From the NCBI RefSeq assembly GCF_036689865.1, contig NZ_JBAHUQ010000022.1, positions 42,031-106,030 of the forward strand: a DNA stretch of 64,000 bases. The letters run 5' to 3'. This document shows, in pieces, positions 55,953 to 64,000 of the stretch. Made by a program: the position numbers and the translations under genes. The DNA is from Magnetococcus sp. PR-3. Lineage in GTDB: Bacteria; Pseudomonadota; Magnetococcia; Magnetococcales; Magnetococcaceae. The stretch's first letter is position 1; each line of letters opens with the position of its first letter. The notes beneath the pieces were generated by a model. The model worked only from the letters and a program-made list of their open reading frames with translations, had not been told where the DNA came from and did no database searches.

Positions 55953-57767
55953 TTAAGAGGTCTGAGGTAGAGCAGCCCCATCACCCTCCAACCCAAACTG
56001 CAGTTCACACAGTTTGCGGTATAGACCTTCTTGTGCCACCAGCTCCTGGTGGCTACCGCCCTGAATAATCTCCCCAGCACGCATGACGATCACACGGTCG
56101 GCGCCCATGATGGTATTAAGCCGGTGGGCAATAACAATGGCGGTACGCCCCACCATCAGCTCTTTTAGCGCGGTTTGAATCATCCGCTCACTGATGGTGT
56201 CAACCGAGCTGGTCGCTTCATCCAGGATCAAGAGGGATGGGTTAAAGACAAAGGCACGGGTTATGCCCAAAAGCTGCCTTTGCCCGCTGGATAAATTTCC
56301 CCCCCGTTCGGTTAGTACGGTATCCAGTCCATCCGGTAATTCACCAATAAAGCCCATGGCACCGGTTCGTTGTGCGGCATCCTCGACTTCAGAACGGCTG
56401 ATGGAAGGGTCCTGAAGGTGAATGTTCTCTGCAATGGTTCCGGTAAAGAGAAAGGTCTCTTGGGGGACAACGCCCACGGTACGGCGTAGGGTGCTCATGG
56501 GTAGGCGGTATAGATCTTCCTCCCCTAGTCGGATGGTCCCTTGTTGCGGTTCATGGGTACGGTTTAGGAGTTTGATCAGGGTACTTTTACCTGCCCCTGT
56601 TGGCCCAACGACAGCAACCTGCTCTCCAGCATTGACAGTCAAAGAGAGATTTTTAAGAATCGGTGTTTCACCATAGGCAAAGTGAACACCTGAGATCTCT
56701 AGTTTGGGGTGCTGGGGCAAAGTAACTCCTTGGCTTGCCCGTTTATCGGTGATCTCTGGGTCACTATCCAGCAGGCCAAAAATACGTTCTAAGGCGGTCA
56801 TCGCCGCTTGCATGGTCGTAAACTTGCCTGACAGATCCCGAACAGGCTGAAAAACACGACGCACATAGTCGATAAACGCGACTAAGGTCCCAATGGTCAC
56901 CGCATCACCATCAACCAGCGAAGCTCCAAACCAAAAAAGCGCAGCTATGACCACGGTGGAGAGTGCGTCAATAAAGCTGAACTGAAAGGCTTCCCAATTA
57001 TTACTGATCAGGGAGCTCCGGTAATAGGTATCGTTCTGCTGTTTAAACTCTTCATGGTTGCGGGCTTGCCGATGAAAAAGCCGGACCTCTTGGTGTCCTT
57101 CAATCTCCTCAGTAAAGCGGCTGGCCATACGTGCCAACATCAAACGATTTTCTCGCTGTGCCAAGCGACTTTTTTTGGCGGCCAACACAGTGCCACCCAC
57201 AATTAATGGCAAAGCAACCACCAAGGCCATGGAGAGGGAGGGGGCCAATAGCGCCATGCTGATGACAATGCCCGCCAGGAGAACAATGTCACCAATCAGG
57301 TGGATCAATCCCGCAGAGACCATTTGACTGACCGCTTCCACATCATTGGTGATGCGGTTGGTGGTACGTCCTGAGGCATGGTTATTAAAGTAGCTGGCAT
57401 CCAGATGGATCAGGTGACCAAACAGATCTCGGCGCAGATCACGTACCACACGTTGCCCCAGCATGGCGTTCACCACCGACATGCTATACCCCGCGGCAGC
57501 TTGGAGGATCAGCAAGGCGGCCAAACTGACCAAGATCCAATCAAACCCCTCTAACTGGCCAGGCATTAAATGCTCATCCACCGCTATTTTTAAAAGTAGG
57601 GGCTGGCCAAGTTGGATCAGGGTATGAATGGGCAAAATGGAGAGCGCGAGCAGCACCCAGCGTGTGTGGGGTTTGGCATAGAGAAAAAAACGACGAAGAA
57701 GATTAAGATCCAAAAACGCACCGTAGCGGGTCTCTTCGGTCACATGTTCAATGGCGGCAGGACTCAT
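55953..57767 (-). CDS. ABC exporter half-transporter (catalytic NBD), MsbA/MdlB-like
   Basis: 604 residues: six TM helices (about 30-320), then a nucleotide-binding domain: VVGPTGAGKST, the Q loop VPQETFLF, LSSGQRQLLGITRAF, LLILDEATSSVD and IAHRLNTI. The catalytic Glu is present. It starts four bases inside the end of the partner gene at 57764 (ATGA), so it forms a heterodimeric exporter with it. The substrate is unknown. Confidence 0.93.
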   Translation of the reverse strand: MSPAAIEHVTEETRYGAFLDLNLLRRFFLYAKPHTRWVLLALSILPIHTLIQLGQPLLLKIAVDEHLMPGQLEGFDWILVSLAALLILQAAAGYSMSVVNAMLGQRVVRDLRRDLFGHLIHLDASYFNNHASGRTTNRITNDVEAVSQMVSAGLIHLIGDIVLLAGIVISMALLAPSLSMALVVALPLIVGGTVLAAKKSRLAQRENRLMLARMASRFTEEIEGHQEVRLFHRQARNHEEFKQQNDTYYRSSLISNNWEAFQFSFIDALSTVVIAALFWFGASLVDGDAVTIGTLVAFIDYVRRVFQPVRDLSGKFTTMQAAMTALERIFGLLDSDPEITDKRASQGVTLPQHPKLEISGVHFAYGETPILKNLSLTVNAGEQVAVVGPTGAGKSTLIKLLNRTHEPQQGTIRLGEEDLYRLPMSTLRRTVGVVPQETFLFTGTIAENIHLQDPSISRSEVEDAAQRTGAMGFIGELPDGLDTVLTERGGNLSSGQRQLLGITRAFVFNPSLLILDEATSSVDTISERMIQTALKELMVGRTAIVIAHRLNTIMGADRVIVMRAGEIIQGGSHQELVAQEGLYRKLCELQFGLEGDGAALPQTS

Positions 57768-59635
57768 GATGGCACCTTCTGACCTTGAAATTCTTCCAGC
57801 TGTTCCTGACGCTCCATCTCCATATGCAGAGCCTGATAAAGCGCACTCTCTTGCATGAGGGTTTGATGGTCCCCCTGTTCGATAATGCGACCTTGATCAA
57901 GCAGGTAGATGGTATCAGCACGGTGCAAGGCAGCGACACGATGACAGACCATCACCATGGTTGCGCGCTGCTCACGGTCTAAGAGCGCACTAAGAATATG
58001 CGCTTCTGTACGGGCATCCACAGAGCTAAAGATATCATCTAGAAGTAAAATTCTTGGGTTAACCACCAACGCTCTGGCTAAGGCTGCTCGTTGACGTTGC
58101 CCACCAGAAAGCGTAATGCCCCGTTCGCCAATAAGGGTTGCCATACCCTCTGGCATACCTTCAACCTCTTGGTCAAACGCAGCATCCCGAGCGGCATCCC
58201 AGGCACTCTCTTCATCACCATCCGGTTGACCATATAAGAGGTTTTCAACCAGTGGCCGGGAAAAAAGCAGGCTCTCTTGAGGGGTCATGGAGAGATGTTG
58301 GCGGAGCTGATTTTCGGGCACAGTAGCCAGATCCACCCCATCCAGAAAAAGTTTGTTTTGGGGGATGGGGTAGCTGCGGCTTAAACAGCGTAATAAGGTG
58401 GATTTTCCACTGCCAATACGTCCCGCCAAACCGATAAAATGACCGTGCGGCACTTTAAGGTCAATATCATGCAAAATTTGAATCGGTGGTGCAGGGGGGG
58501 GCGGAACAATCTCCTCATTAACCGCAGCGCCTTTTTTTCTGGGCGCAATGCGTTGATCTTTCTGATAACTGAAATTAAGGTGGTTAATCTCAATGGCATA
58601 GGGCGTTTGTGGTGTGGGGTGTAGATGATTAGGCGGCTGTTCTTTATCACTTGGTACGACATCCAACACTTCACTAATGCGGTCAATGGCCGCCAGGCCC
58701 CGCTGCATGACCGTCAGTATCCACCCTAAAGCCACGGTGGGTTGAACCATTAAGGTCAGGTAGCCGGTAAAAGCGACAAAGTCACCAATGGTCAGTTGCC
58801 CTTCTATAACCCCTGGCCCCCCAACCGCTAAGATGATCCAGGCCCCTAAACCACCGCTAAAAAGCATAAGGGGTTGAAACATACCTTGTAGCTTAGCGTG
58901 GTCTCGGTGGGCTCGATAGAGGGTTTCTGTTTCACGATGAAAACGGCTGTTCCACGCCTCTTCCCGAGCATAGGCTCGGATCACGCCAATACCGGCAACA
59001 GACTCCTGAACAAAAGCGGTTAAACCCCCAAAGCGGTCAGCCACAACCCGGCTGAAACGGTAAAGTCGTTTGGTGAGCTGCCGAGCCATGGTGACGACAA
59101 TGGGAAGGGGGAGCAGTGCCATTAATGTCAACCAAGGGTTCAGCCAAAGCATGGCAGGCAGAACCAATATGTAGACCAATGTGGCATTGGTTAACTGTAA
59201 AAAACCTGGCCCCATAAACATGCGCAGAGCTGTAATGTCCCCGGTACCACGGGAGACCAAATCTCCGGTGCGGGCGTGGTCATAGAGTGGGGCTTCTAAC
59301 GTTTGTAGTTGTTTATGGTATTGGCTGCGCATGTCCCGTTCGACCTGTCGGCCAATACGAAAAATGTGGGTCCGGGCCCAAATGCGCATTAATGCCGTAA
59401 TGACCGCCATAACCGCCAGTATCGCGGCATAGGTTTTCACATCATCCTGCTGATGACCATTTTGCAGGGCGTCTGTCCCCAGTTTTAATAAGTAGGGAAT
59501 GACTGCGGCACTGGCATTGGTGGCGATCAAGAGGGCAAACCCCACCTTAAAAGCACGTTTGTGACGTTGATAATGGGGAAGTAGGTGGCGAATTCTGTGT
59601 TGAAAATTGGCCAGCGGCGTATTTGGATTATTCAT
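57764..59635 (-). CDS. ABC exporter half-transporter (degenerate NBD)
   Basis: 623 residues: six TM helices, then a nucleotide-binding domain with [41 protein letters not shown] and LLLDDIFSSVD. The usual catalytic Glu after the Walker B Asp is Asp, a change typical of the non-catalytic half of heterodimeric exporters such as the TM287/288 and BmrC/BmrD groups. It is the first gene of the exporter operon; a likely promoter region lies in 59636-59784, shared with the divergent mltB-like gene. Confidence 0.93.
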   Translation of the reverse strand: MNNPNTPLANFQHRIRHLLPHYQRHKRAFKVGFALLIATNASAAVIPYLLKLGTDALQNGHQQDDVKTYAAILAVMAVITALMRIWARTHIFRIGRQVERDMRSQYHKQLQTLEAPLYDHARTGDLVSRGTGDITALRMFMGPGFLQLTNATLVYILVLPAMLWLNPWLTLMALLPLPIVVTMARQLTKRLYRFSRVVADRFGGLTAFVQESVAGIGVIRAYAREEAWNSRFHRETETLYRAHRDHAKLQGMFQPLMLFSGGLGAWIILAVGGPGVIEGQLTIGDFVAFTGYLTLMVQPTVALGWILTVMQRGLAAIDRISEVLDVVPSDKEQPPNHLHPTPQTPYAIEINHLNFSYQKDQRIAPRKKGAAVNEEIVPPPPAPPIQILHDIDLKVPHGHFIGLAGRIGSGKSTLLRCLSRSYPIPQNKLFLDGVDLATVPENQLRQHLSMTPQESLLFSRPLVENLLYGQPDGDEESAWDAARDAAFDQEVEGMPEGMATLIGERGITLSGGQRQRAALARALVVNPRILLLDDIFSSVDARTEAHILSALLDREQRATMVMVCHRVAALHRADTIYLLDQGRIIEQGDHQTLMQESALYQALHMEMERQEQLEEFQGQKVPS

Positions 59636-59808
59636 GACAGATTATGACCTTGCGAAGAACAACTGGTTCCTAAGTATAAGGGCTTGCTGTAGGTGAGGCA
59701 AATAGATCCAAAAAAAGGAGGGGATAGGGCTTCGCCAGCCGTTGAATCCTGGCTTGCCACCCTGCATGATGATAGGAATGCCAATTGTGCTACCAATTTG
59801 GGGGGGCG

Positions 59809-60798
59809 ATGTCTTCTAATTTGAAGCGAAGAGAGATGCTGTTGGGTGCGGCCGCGACAGCCATGCTGTTGCCATCCCTCATACCCTCTGCCATGGCGAT
59901 GGATGATCCGCTAAAACGCTATGCATGGATGGCCCAGTGGGTTGGCAAAGATGGGTTGGATGCACCCTGGCTCAGGCAGCTGTTTCAGGGGTTACAAAAA
60001 TACCCTAGAGTCATCCGAGCGATGAACCATCAGGCTGAATCCAAGCCTTTTCATGCCTATCGGGATCACATAACCAGCCCCTGGCTCTATAAAAAGGGGC
60101 GGGCACACTGGAAAAAATACCGTACAACCCTTGAGTCAGCAGGGGCACGTTATGGTGTTGATCCAGCATTTATTGTGGCGCTGTGGGGGATGGAGAGCCG
60201 GTTCGGTAGTTATCAAGGTAAACACCCTGTCTTGCGTACCCTGTTTACTTTGGCTGCGGACTACCCCCGCCGAGCTCAGTTTTTTCGATCGGAGTTGCGT
60301 CACTTTTTAATTCTATGCCGGGAACAGGGGTGGGACCCTCATGCTCTACATGGCTCCTATGCAGGGGCGATGGGGCACGTGCAAATGATACCCAGCTCTA
60401 TGCGCCGGTTTGCTGTGGATGGTGACCAGAACGGTAAAATTCAAATTTTTGATAATGCCGTGGATGCCACGCACTCCATTGCCAACTATCTTGGTAAACA
60501 TGGGTGGGAGGTCGGTGGGCCTTATACCATGCCCGTGTATGGGGTTAGTGACTTAAGCGCCATCAAATCCAAAAAGGTCAAGGCCATGAAACCTTGGTCA
60601 GAGTGGAAAAGACTTGGGGTTCGTACCCGTGGTGTGGAGCCTGAACCCAACCGGACTATGGCATTGATCGCGCTTGAAGAGAAGCAAGGTCTGCGTTATT
60701 ACGGCGTTTTTAATAACTTTCGTGTCATCTTGGATTGGAACCGCTCTACCCGCTTTGCCAAAGTGGTGGGAGAGCTGGCAGAAGGATTTACCCAGTGA
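59809..60798 (+). CDS. mltB: Lytic murein transglycosylase, MltB-like
   Basis: 329 residues with an SLT-2 (MltB) domain: [19 protein letters not shown] holds the catalytic Glu, then [47 protein letters not shown] and [15 protein letters not shown]. It cleaves the glycan chains of peptidoglycan to form anhydro-muropeptides. The N-terminus has [15 protein letters not shown] and ends near AMA, a twin-arginine-like signal, so export through Tat is possible; it is not a lipoprotein as E. coli MltB is. An upstream GTG at 59785 is less likely. Confidence 0.93.
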   Translation: MSSNLKRREMLLGAAATAMLLPSLIPSAMAMDDPLKRYAWMAQWVGKDGLDAPWLRQLFQGLQKYPRVIRAMNHQAESKPFHAYRDHITSPWLYKKGRAHWKKYRTTLESAGARYGVDPAFIVALWGMESRFGSYQGKHPVLRTLFTLAADYPRRAQFFRSELRHFLILCREQGWDPHALHGSYAGAMGHVQMIPSSMRRFAVDGDQNGKIQIFDNAVDATHSIANYLGKHGWEVGGPYTMPVYGVSDLSAIKSKKVKAMKPWSEWKRLGVRTRGVEPEPNRTMALIALEEKQGLRYYGVFNNFRVILDWNRSTRFAKVVGELAEGFTQ

Positions 60799-60821
60799 TA
60801 AAGGGTAGAGAGCGAGAGGGT

Positions 60822-61676
60822 ATGTTAAAGCAGATAATTTCGGCGCTTGTTCTGTTGGCCTTGGCTGGGTGTAGTGTTGCACCGCCTGAGCCAGAGTTAG
60901 AGCCTATTAAGCCGCCTAAGCCTGGACCGACACCACATGTCAAGGTTGGTAACCCCTATAGTATCGAGGGGATTACCTATCATCCTGTGGCCACAGCCAA
61001 GGGGTATGATAAAGAGGGTGTGGCCTCTTGGTATGGTTCAAAGTTTCACGGCAAGCTGACGGCCAATGGTGAGATTTATGATATGCATACCATGACTGCG
61101 GCGCATAAAACGCTCCCTCTCCCAACCATTGCCCGAGTCACCAACCTGCAAAATGGTAAAAAGGTGGTGGTACGCATTAATGATCGTGGGCCTTTTGTTG
61201 GCAACCGTATCATCGATCTTTCTTATGAGGCTGCCAAGCGTTTGGGGTTTGCTGTGCAGGGTACGACAAAGGTTAGGGTTCAATCTCTGACCGCTGAGCC
61301 AAAGATGCACCATGGTCCAGAGGATATGCTGCATCAGCCAAGTCTGAAGCCAGCCAAATCTTTAGAGGTTAATTTGCCTGTGATACCGACTGAGTCGGGC
61401 CTGGCAAGTCGGCCGGAGGCAGGCCCTCGGCTAGCTGCGGTGGCTCCCAAGCAGGTCTTGGTTCAGGTTGGGGCTTTCTCTAACCAGGGCAATGCGCAGC
61501 GGGTGCTTAAGCGTATCCACCATCTTGGGCCAACAGAAATACAACCGGTTCCCAATCGGCAGCCTCCGTTGTATCGTGTCAGGTTGGGTCCTGTGACTGC
61601 CAATGCCAAACTGCAAGAGATGTTGGAAAAACTGGTGGCCTTAGGATTTAAAAGTAGTCGAATCGTTGAGCCTTAA
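60822..61676 (+). CDS. rlpA: Septal ring lytic transglycosylase RlpA
   Basis: 284 residues with a lipoprotein signal (LLALAGC lipobox, Cys about residue 17). The double-psi beta-barrel follows: [21 protein letters not shown] (Glu and Asp region), [29 protein letters not shown] and AAKRLGF. A C-terminal SPOR domain ([18 protein letters not shown] to the end) binds septal glycan. The true start is the ATG at 60822 with GAGAGGG before it, not the longer frame at 60735. It is cotranscribed with the mltB-like gene 23 bases upstream. Confidence 0.95.
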   Translation: MLKQIISALVLLALAGCSVAPPEPELEPIKPPKPGPTPHVKVGNPYSIEGITYHPVATAKGYDKEGVASWYGSKFHGKLTANGEIYDMHTMTAAHKTLPLPTIARVTNLQNGKKVVVRINDRGPFVGNRIIDLSYEAAKRLGFAVQGTTKVRVQSLTAEPKMHHGPEDMLHQPSLKPAKSLEVNLPVIPTESGLASRPEAGPRLAAVAPKQVLVQVGAFSNQGNAQRVLKRIHHLGPTEIQPVPNRQPPLYRVRLGPVTANAKLQEMLEKLVALGFKSSRIVEP

Positions 61677-61727
61677 TTCGTGTTTATGGTGTCACCAAAT
61701 ATACAACCCTTTCATCAGATGGAATGG

Positions 61728-62879
61728 ATGAAAACCATGTCTTTTAAGTTGTTTCGTACCCTGCTGTTGGTTCTATTGGTCTTTGCCTTAACGGGAAGTG
61801 AGGCTTGGGCTGAAGGGCAGCCTTTCCGTGTTCGGGCCAAAGCTGCCATCATGGGGGATATCGATAGTGGGGCGATCCTGTTTGATCAAAACAGTGATAT
61901 GCCGCTGCCTCCTGCTTCACTTACCAAAGTTATGACCCTCTATTTGCTTTATGAAGCGTTGCAAAAAGGGGAAATTACGTTGGAAACCCCCATGCCAGTT
62001 AGCCGTGCTGCCTGGAAGATGGGAGGCTCAAAAACCTTTGTAAAGGTTGGTGATAGTGTAAGGGTTGAAGACCTTATTCGGGGTATTGCTGTTCAAAGTG
62101 GTAATGATGCGTGTGTGGTGGTTGCGGAGTATCTGGGCGGGTCTGAAAAAGGCTTTGCAGATATGATGAACGCCAAGGCGGCAGCCTTAGGGATGGAAGG
62201 TAGCCAGTTTAAAAATGCTTCGGGACTGCCTGCTGAAGGTCATTATGCCAGTGCGCGTGACTTTTTTGTTTTGGCTTCAGCCTTACTCAAGCATTTTCCT
62301 GAGTACGGTCATTACGTCCAACAAAAAGAGTACACCTTTAACGGTATTCGCCAAGTCAACCGCAACCGTTTGTTGTGGAAAGATAAATATATAACGGGTC
62401 TTAAAACTGGCCATACACGTGCAGCCGGTTACTGTTTGATTTCGATTCGTGAAAAAGATGGACAACGCCTCTGTTCTGTCGTGATGGGAACCCGCAGTAC
62501 CAGTATTCGGGAAGAAGAGTCTATGCGGCTCTTACATTATGGGAACCGAGCTTTTGAAACTGTAAACCTGTTTGAAGCCGGTGCCACTGTGCGCACCATG
62601 CGGGTCTGGAAAGGTGTTAAGAAGGAAGTGGATGGCGTTATCTATGATCCAGTCCGTATTACGGTGCCCAAACGTCAACGTGGTGCTTTGGAAGCTGGTA
62701 TTGTCTATAGCGAACCCCTTATTGCTCCGGTTAGACAAGGTCAAGAGCTTGGGGCTTTGATTGTGAAGCTTGGTAAAGAAGAGGTCATGCGTCAGCCTGT
62801 TGTTGCCAAAGATGAGGTCGAGGAAGGCAACTTAGTTGCGGTGGTTTTGGACTCTTTGCGTCTACAGTTGGGCTGGTAG
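61728..62879 (+). CDS. dacA: D-alanyl-D-alanine carboxypeptidase (PBP5/6 type)
   Basis: About 383 residues with a signal peptide cleaved after AWA. The serine-transferase motifs are SLTKVM (SxxK), SGND (SxN) and KTGHT (KTG). The C-terminal domain (about 285-383) is the beta-rich PBP5 tail, ending in an amphipathic helix (LVAVVLDSLRLQLGW) that anchors it to the inner membrane. It trims the pentapeptide of peptidoglycan. Starts at 61728 or 61737 are both possible; I use 61728. Third gene of the wall group. Confidence 0.95.
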   Translation: MKTMSFKLFRTLLLVLLVFALTGSEAWAEGQPFRVRAKAAIMGDIDSGAILFDQNSDMPLPPASLTKVMTLYLLYEALQKGEITLETPMPVSRAAWKMGGSKTFVKVGDSVRVEDLIRGIAVQSGNDACVVVAEYLGGSEKGFADMMNAKAAALGMEGSQFKNASGLPAEGHYASARDFFVLASALLKHFPEYGHYVQQKEYTFNGIRQVNRNRLLWKDKYITGLKTGHTRAAGYCLISIREKDGQRLCSVVMGTRSTSIREEESMRLLHYGNRAFETVNLFEAGATVRTMRVWKGVKKEVDGVIYDPVRITVPKRQRGALEAGIVYSEPLIAPVRQGQELGALIVKLGKEEVMRQPVVAKDEVEEGNLVAVVLDSLRLQLGW

Positions 62880-62997
62880 AGCGTACATAAATTGGTTTGA
62901 ACGCGAGCTTTTTGCTTAAAACGCATAGTCACTTGCGTTACCCTTTGCAAGTCTAGGCAAGGTAAGCCGTGGTATCTGTTTCCATAATGGAGAATGA

Positions 62998-63459
62998 ATG
63001 GTGTTGGAAGTTGGACAGAGCATCCCTAACTTGAGCCTTCCCGATCAAACCGGTGAAGAAAAATCGATGTTGGATCTACTGGGTAGCAAAGGGGCGATTA
63101 TCTATTTCTACCCCAAGGACAACACCCCCGGTTGTACGACTGAGGCCAAAGATTTCCAGAGTTTACAAGAGGAATTTGGTGCCAAAGGCTATACCGTTGT
63201 CGGTATTTCAAAAGATTCCGTCAAATCACATACCAACTTTATCACCAAGCATGAGTTGGCCTTTACCCTTTTAGCTGATGTTGAGCTCAAGGCGTGTGAA
63301 GGTTTTGGGGTTTGGCAAGAGAAGAAAAACTACGGAAAAACCTACATGGGTATTGTACGCAGTACCTTTGTTGTCGATGCCAAAGGTGTCGTAACGGAAG
63401 TCTATAAAAAAGTTCGGGTAAAAGAGCACGCTCAGAAGGTTTTGGATGCACTGGCTTAG
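62998..63459 (+). CDS. bcp: Thiol peroxidase Bcp (peroxiredoxin)
   Basis: 153-residue peroxiredoxin. The peroxidatic C46 lies in YPKDNTPGCTTEAKDF. The E. coli resolving Cys five residues on is Lys here (K51); the only other Cys is in LKACEGFG. It reduces peroxides with thioredoxin or another thiol. The ATG follows GGAG with five bases between. A gap of 118 bases separates it from dacA, so it may have its own promoter. Confidence 0.95.
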   Translation: MVLEVGQSIPNLSLPDQTGEEKSMLDLLGSKGAIIYFYPKDNTPGCTTEAKDFQSLQEEFGAKGYTVVGISKDSVKSHTNFITKHELAFTLLADVELKACEGFGVWQEKKNYGKTYMGIVRSTFVVDAKGVVTEVYKKVRVKEHAQKVLDALA

Positions 63460-63544
63460 AGCTTTATTGTCGTGGTTTTTCGGTTTTTGAACAGGTTGCT
63501 TCTAGGTGACTGTTGCGTTCAAGTTGGGATGAAAGGGTGGCGTG

Positions 63545-64000
63545 GTGTCTGAAAAAAAAGGTCCATCAATGGAGGAAATTCTAGCTTCTCTGGAAGAAAT
63601 TCTAGATGAAGCAGAAGATGATCAGCAGGGGTTACAACCCTTGCGTGCCACGCCTAAACCGAGCACCCATGGTCAAGGGGAGCCTAAGCCTCGTTTTGAA
63701 TGGGCTGATGATGAAGCCTCTTTGGATCAAGAGGGGCCATCCACAGTTCATGCCGATGAATCCAATGATGAGTCAGGCGAAGATGAAATCGTTGATTTGT
63801 CAGGTATGGAGAGTGTTCCTGCAGCAGTAGAGTCTGAAGAAGCTGTAGAGGCTGAAGAAGCTGTAGAGGCTGAAGAAGCTGTAGAGGCTGAAGAAGCTGT
63901 AGAAGCTGTAGAGTCTGAAGAAGCTGTAGAGGCTGAAGAAGCTGTAGAGGCTGAAGAAGCTGTAGAGGCTGAAGAAGCTGTAGAGGCTGAAGAAGCTGTA
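63545..64000 (+). CDS. popZ: PopZ-like (DUF2497) polar organising protein, 5' part
   Basis: Partial: 152 codons to the window edge. The GTG start follows AAAGGGTGG. The first residues contain PSMEEILASLEEILDEAE, close to the conserved PSMEEILASIRRII head of alphaproteobacterial PopZ/DUF2497 proteins. DEIVDLSGM further on resembles the second conserved bit of that head. An acidic disordered region follows (Asp/Glu-rich), then a tandem AVEAEE repeat. PopZ forms a polar condensate that binds ParB and other clients through its N-terminal helix; the oligomerising C-terminus would lie beyond 64000. Confidence 0.72.
   Translation, partial: MSEKKGPSMEEILASLEEILDEAEDDQQGLQPLRATPKPSTHGQGEPKPRFEWADDEASLDQEGPSTVHADESNDESGEDEIVDLSGMESVPAAVESEEAVEAEEAVEAEEAVEAEEAVEAVESEEAVEAEEAVEAEEAVEAEEAVEAEEAV
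63824..64000 (+). repeat. 18-bp tandem repeat coding for AVEAEE
   Basis: Nine full copies of GCT GTA GAG GCT GAA GAA (63824-63895 and 63905-63994), with a 9-base insertion (GCT GTA GAA) at 63896-63904 and two copies with TCT for GCT. The copies are nearly identical in bases as well as residues, which suggests recent slippage expansion. The array continues past the edge. Confidence 0.95.

Noticed and set aside
60735..60821. Longer N-terminus for RlpA
   Set aside because: It would overlap the end of the mltB-like gene and bury the lipoprotein signal; the ATG at 60822 places the signal at the N-terminus.
63824..64000. CRISPR-like repeat array
   Set aside because: The units are contiguous with no spacers and stay in a coding frame.

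Overview
This window looks like chromosomal core sequence from a Gram-negative proteobacterium of moderate GC. The envelope genes (lnt, rlpA, lipoproteins, a lytic transglycosylase, a PBP5-type carboxypeptidase) show the Gram-negative wall. A 1623-residue NAD-glutamate dehydrogenase, a DUF465 (YdcH-like) protein and a PopZ-like protein at the right edge point towards Alphaproteobacteria or a deep relative such as the Magnetococcales. That placement is inference, not proof. I recognised no rRNA, tRNA, CRISPR array, prophage or complete insertion sequence.

Layout. 1-3964: sugar-nucleotide genes (two short-chain epimerases on the minus strand, gmd on the plus strand) with cobD between them. 4019-9060: two tandem, translationally coupled, exported Sel1-repeat paralogues. 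9397-11106: pyruvate kinase fused to a C-terminal ferredoxin-like domain. 11243-19476: a run of plus-strand genes for RNA and envelope maintenance (rsmD, coaD, miaB, phoH, a 7TM-HD phosphodiesterase, ybeY, lnt). 19726-25061: glyQS, a 0.5 kb noncoding gap, and recQ. 25191-26261: an uncharacterised probable metal-binding protein. 26325-35577 (minus): nfeD, an SPFH protein, gamma-carbonic anhydrase, a SPOR lipoprotein, mutS, a membrane protein, and a repeat protein ending in an FGE-like domain. 35925-46772: a small protein, a lipoamide dehydrogenase, a methyltransferase, the giant NAD-GDH, DUF465, a transposase-derived HTH-only protein, and a second, short GDH. 46875-54528 (mostly minus): yheU/tex, membrane proteins, yejF/yejE. 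54793-59635: a small protein, a REC-HPt protein, and a heterodimeric ABC exporter. 59809-64000: mltB-like, rlpA, dacA, bcp and the start of a PopZ-like gene.

How the genes work together. The wall genes at 59.8-62.9 kb form a peptidoglycan-remodelling group, with a second SPOR protein near mutS. The miaB-phoH-(7TM-HD)-ybeY-lnt run combines the proteobacterial miaB-phoH-ybeY-lnt order with the phoH-pgpH-ybeY order of Firmicutes. Several intergenic hairpins lie between convergent genes and separate the units. TTG and GTG starts are frequent.

The most unusual items are the pyruvate kinase-ferredoxin fusion, whose second cluster motif has Asp in place of one Cys; the PgpH-like protein in a proteobacterial operon; the HTH-only transposase relative with a 16-bp palindrome upstream; the five-repeat protein whose FGE-like domain lacks the catalytic cysteines; and the PopZ-like protein with a homogeneous 18-bp acidic repeat.
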